Below, piece by piece: positions 62,301-64,000 of a stretch of DNA of 64,000 nucleotides (its first letter is position 1; the number at the start of each line of letters is the position of its first letter). The stretch comes from Trema orientale (Eukaryota; Streptophyta; Magnoliopsida; Rosales; Cannabaceae). The stretch is from contig JXTC01000094.1 in NCBI GenBank assembly GCA_002914845.1, positions 409,419-473,418 of the forward strand. Direction: 5' to 3'. The position numbers and the translations under genes are program-made. The notes beneath the pieces were generated by a model. It was not told the origin of the DNA and ran no database searches. It worked only from the letters and a program-made list of their open reading frames with translations.

Positions 62301-63414
62301 AACAACGGCAATCCTACTGGCGAAACCCGCTTTACACCGCCGTAAGATTAACTTTCGCCACTTCAGTGGCCTTGATGTTTGGGACAATGTTCTGGGACCT
62401 GGGATCTAAGAGGCAAGCCATAATCTTCGAATAAATCAGTGACCATACACACGTATATTATATTTCGTCTCCTTTCGAATTTGATGCAAGTACGTACGTA
62501 AAAAATGCAGGACAAAGCAACAAGATCTTAGAAACGCAATTGGACAAATGTATTCTGCTGTTTTCTTTATTGGAGCCCAAAACGCACAATCTGTACAACC
62601 GGTAGTTTCCATAGAAAGAGCAGTCTTTTACAGAGAAAGAGCTGCAGGAATGTATTCAGCTTTCCCCTATACAATTGGGCAGGTATCATTTATTAGTTAC
62701 TTTCATCATCGAATCAAATACTATTTGCATGTACTGTACATAGATTACAAAACTATATATTATGTGTATATATTTGATTTCTTGTACCTGCGCTTGCATT
62801 GCAGGTGGTGGTTGAGATTCCCTACATTTTCTTTCAAGCTACATTTTATTGCCTCATAGTATACGCAATGATCGGCTATGAATGGACGGCTGTAAAGTTC
62901 TTCTGGTATCTGTTCTTCACCTTCTTTTCAATGCTCTACTTCACTCTCTATGGCATGATGACCGTAGCAGTCACTCCCAATTATCGCCTCGCTTCAATTT
63001 TTTCCTCTTCCTTCTACGCAATATGGGGCCTCTTCTCTGGATTCTACATGCCTCACCCCGTAAGTTTTTTTTTTATAACCGATCAGCCATGAATATTTAC
63101 CGTTCTTCTTAATTAGTTCTGATTATTTACGCCTAAGTTGCGTTACACAGAGGATGCCAATATGGTGGAGATGGTACTATAGGGCATGTCCCCTTGCATG
63201 GACCCTGTACGGACTGGTGGCATCGCAGTTCGGAGACGTAAAGGAGGTAATCAATGCTGAGACGGGAGAGACAGTGGAAGAATTTTTGAGACGCTATTTC
63301 GGATTCAGACATGAGTTCTTGGGAGTTGTTGCCGTCGTCAACGTTTCTTTTGCAGTGCTCTTTGGATTGGTCTTTGCCTTTTCTATTAGGGCCTTAAATT
63401 TTCAGAGGCCATAG
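56380..63414 (+). CDS. PDR gene 3: full-size ABCG transporter with altered NBD2, 1432 aa
   Basis: Exons: 56380-56693, 56822-56942, 57036-57124, 57253-57337, 57415-57574, 57696-57775, 57856-57909, 57999-58089, 58320-58621, 58700-58978, 59086-59402, 59499-59659, 59781-59884, 60002-60158, 60249-60472, 60614-60946, 61380-61670, 61768-61851, 61958-62091, 62185-62412, 62511-62682, 62805-63059, 63151-63414. Phases join throughout; intron 20 is GC-AG. NBD1: GPPSSGKTT (Lys187), [23 protein letters not shown]2: GVSGDGKTT (Lys884; Ala to Asp), CEQNG instead of [13 protein letters not shown], intact [12 protein letters not shown], but the H-loop reads TINQPS, so His is Asn1042 (codon 61632-61634). Exon 6 has one extra codon and exon 10 one fewer. 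Because NBD1 of plant PDRs also lacks the H-loop His, this protein has none. The frame is open, so it is either specialised or in early decay. Confidence 0.92.
61061..61349. mobile_element. Tourist/PIF-type MITE in intron 16 of gene 3
   Basis: Ends GGCTCCATTTGGAG and (reversed) GGCTCTGTTTGAAA, continuing as TTTTAGAGAG / TTTGGAGAGA. The 3-base duplication TTA flanks it at 61058-61060 and 61350-61352. 289 bases, absent from intron 16 of genes 1 and 2. Confidence 0.75.
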
Positions 63415-64000
63415 ACACATTTTTGTTTAATATCTTTTGTGTTTATTTTACCTGAGAATTTTTTTTTTTTGAAGAGTATATTACAAAATTTGCAATCTCG
63501 CGCGTTCAATTCTTTTGAAGTCATTGAATCCTTTTCCTTTCTCAAGAATCTATTCCCTTCTTTCACTTCGTTCTAAAAGAGTAAGTGGACTAAGTAAGTC
63601 ACGTTTTCATTAGTTTGGAAACGGGGCTCTTTTATTTCAATTTTATTCACTTTTTTTTTTCAACATTTCTTATGTGTCATAGATGGAGCCACCTTGTGCC
63701 TCCTCATTTTTTTTTTTTTAAATATTCATTTTCCCTAAGTATTTATAAATATATTCAATTAGATCCTTTATTTGTCCCCTAAAATTTTAATGATAAAAAA
63801 TTTGTTAACGCGTTTTTTACACGTTTTCCCAATTAAAAGAAAATAATAAAAACTTCCTTGATTCATACATACCGAGTCAAAAACGCGTATAGGCTGTGTA
63901 TCTATTTTGGTAAGTTTTGGTAGAAAACGTGTAAAGGGTTGGTAAGCCTTAACTATAAATAGGGACCTATTCTCTCATTGTTTCTCATCCCAATCCCAAA
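63415..64000. other. 3' flank of gene 3
   Basis: No AATAAA like that of genes 1 and 2; AATAATAAAA near 63843 is a weak alternative. A core-promoter-like CTATAAATAGGGACC at 63952-63966, followed by a CT-rich start-site-like stretch, suggests another transcription unit or an LTR begins at the window end. Confidence 0.35.

Overview
The window is plant nuclear DNA, almost certainly from a eudicot. It is AT-rich and holds intron-bearing genes with GT-AG splice sites, plant-type full-size ABCG (pleiotropic drug resistance, PDR) transporters, and several classes of plant transposable elements, many nested in one another. The species cannot be read from the sequence. Position 9471-10077 is an assembly gap of 607 N, and single N bases stand at 37391 and 41311.

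Positions 1-27200 are transposon territory. A decayed Ty1/copia element (1-6173; its 5' LTR is not seen) has landed inside the TNP2-type transposase of an older CACTA element (6174-14017), which also carries a Transposase_24-type ORF and an Ulp1-like cysteine protease. A 2.4-kb solo LTR (8939-11313, containing the gap) interrupts that CACTA element. Next come a second solo LTR (15247-17473), a CACTA-like terminus (to 18850), a Mutator-like element that carries a PRA1-family gene fragment (19353-21294), and two small Mutator-type MITEs that share one target site (26628-27177).

Positions 27850-63414 hold the real genes: three head-to-tail PDR-type ABCG transporters, each with 23 coding exons at matching positions and an open reading frame of 1434, 1435 and 1432 residues. 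Each has the layout NBD1-TMD1-NBD2-TMD2. The N-terminal region resembles the PDR1/ABCG40 group, whose studied members export terpenoids, hormones or defence compounds at the plasma membrane. The three genes share duplicated promoter modules. One more promoter (36720-37145) has no gene behind it, so the array probably once had another copy. Between genes 1 and 2 lie a Helitron, a three-unit tRNA-derived SINE array, a third probable solo LTR and MITEs. Between genes 2 and 3 lies a copia RNase H/LTR remnant.

The three transporters probably have overlapping roles that have begun to diverge. Gene 3 has lost the H-loop histidine of its second ATPase domain (His to Asn), uses a GC-AG intron and carries a MITE in intron 16. 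Genes 1 and 2 look homogenised by gene conversion around intron 15. I found no rRNA, tRNA gene, CRISPR or operon-like system, and nothing I would call a wholly new biological system. The most unusual observations are the orphan promoter, the target-site reuse by MITEs and SINEs, the PRA1 capture and the altered ATPase site of gene 3.
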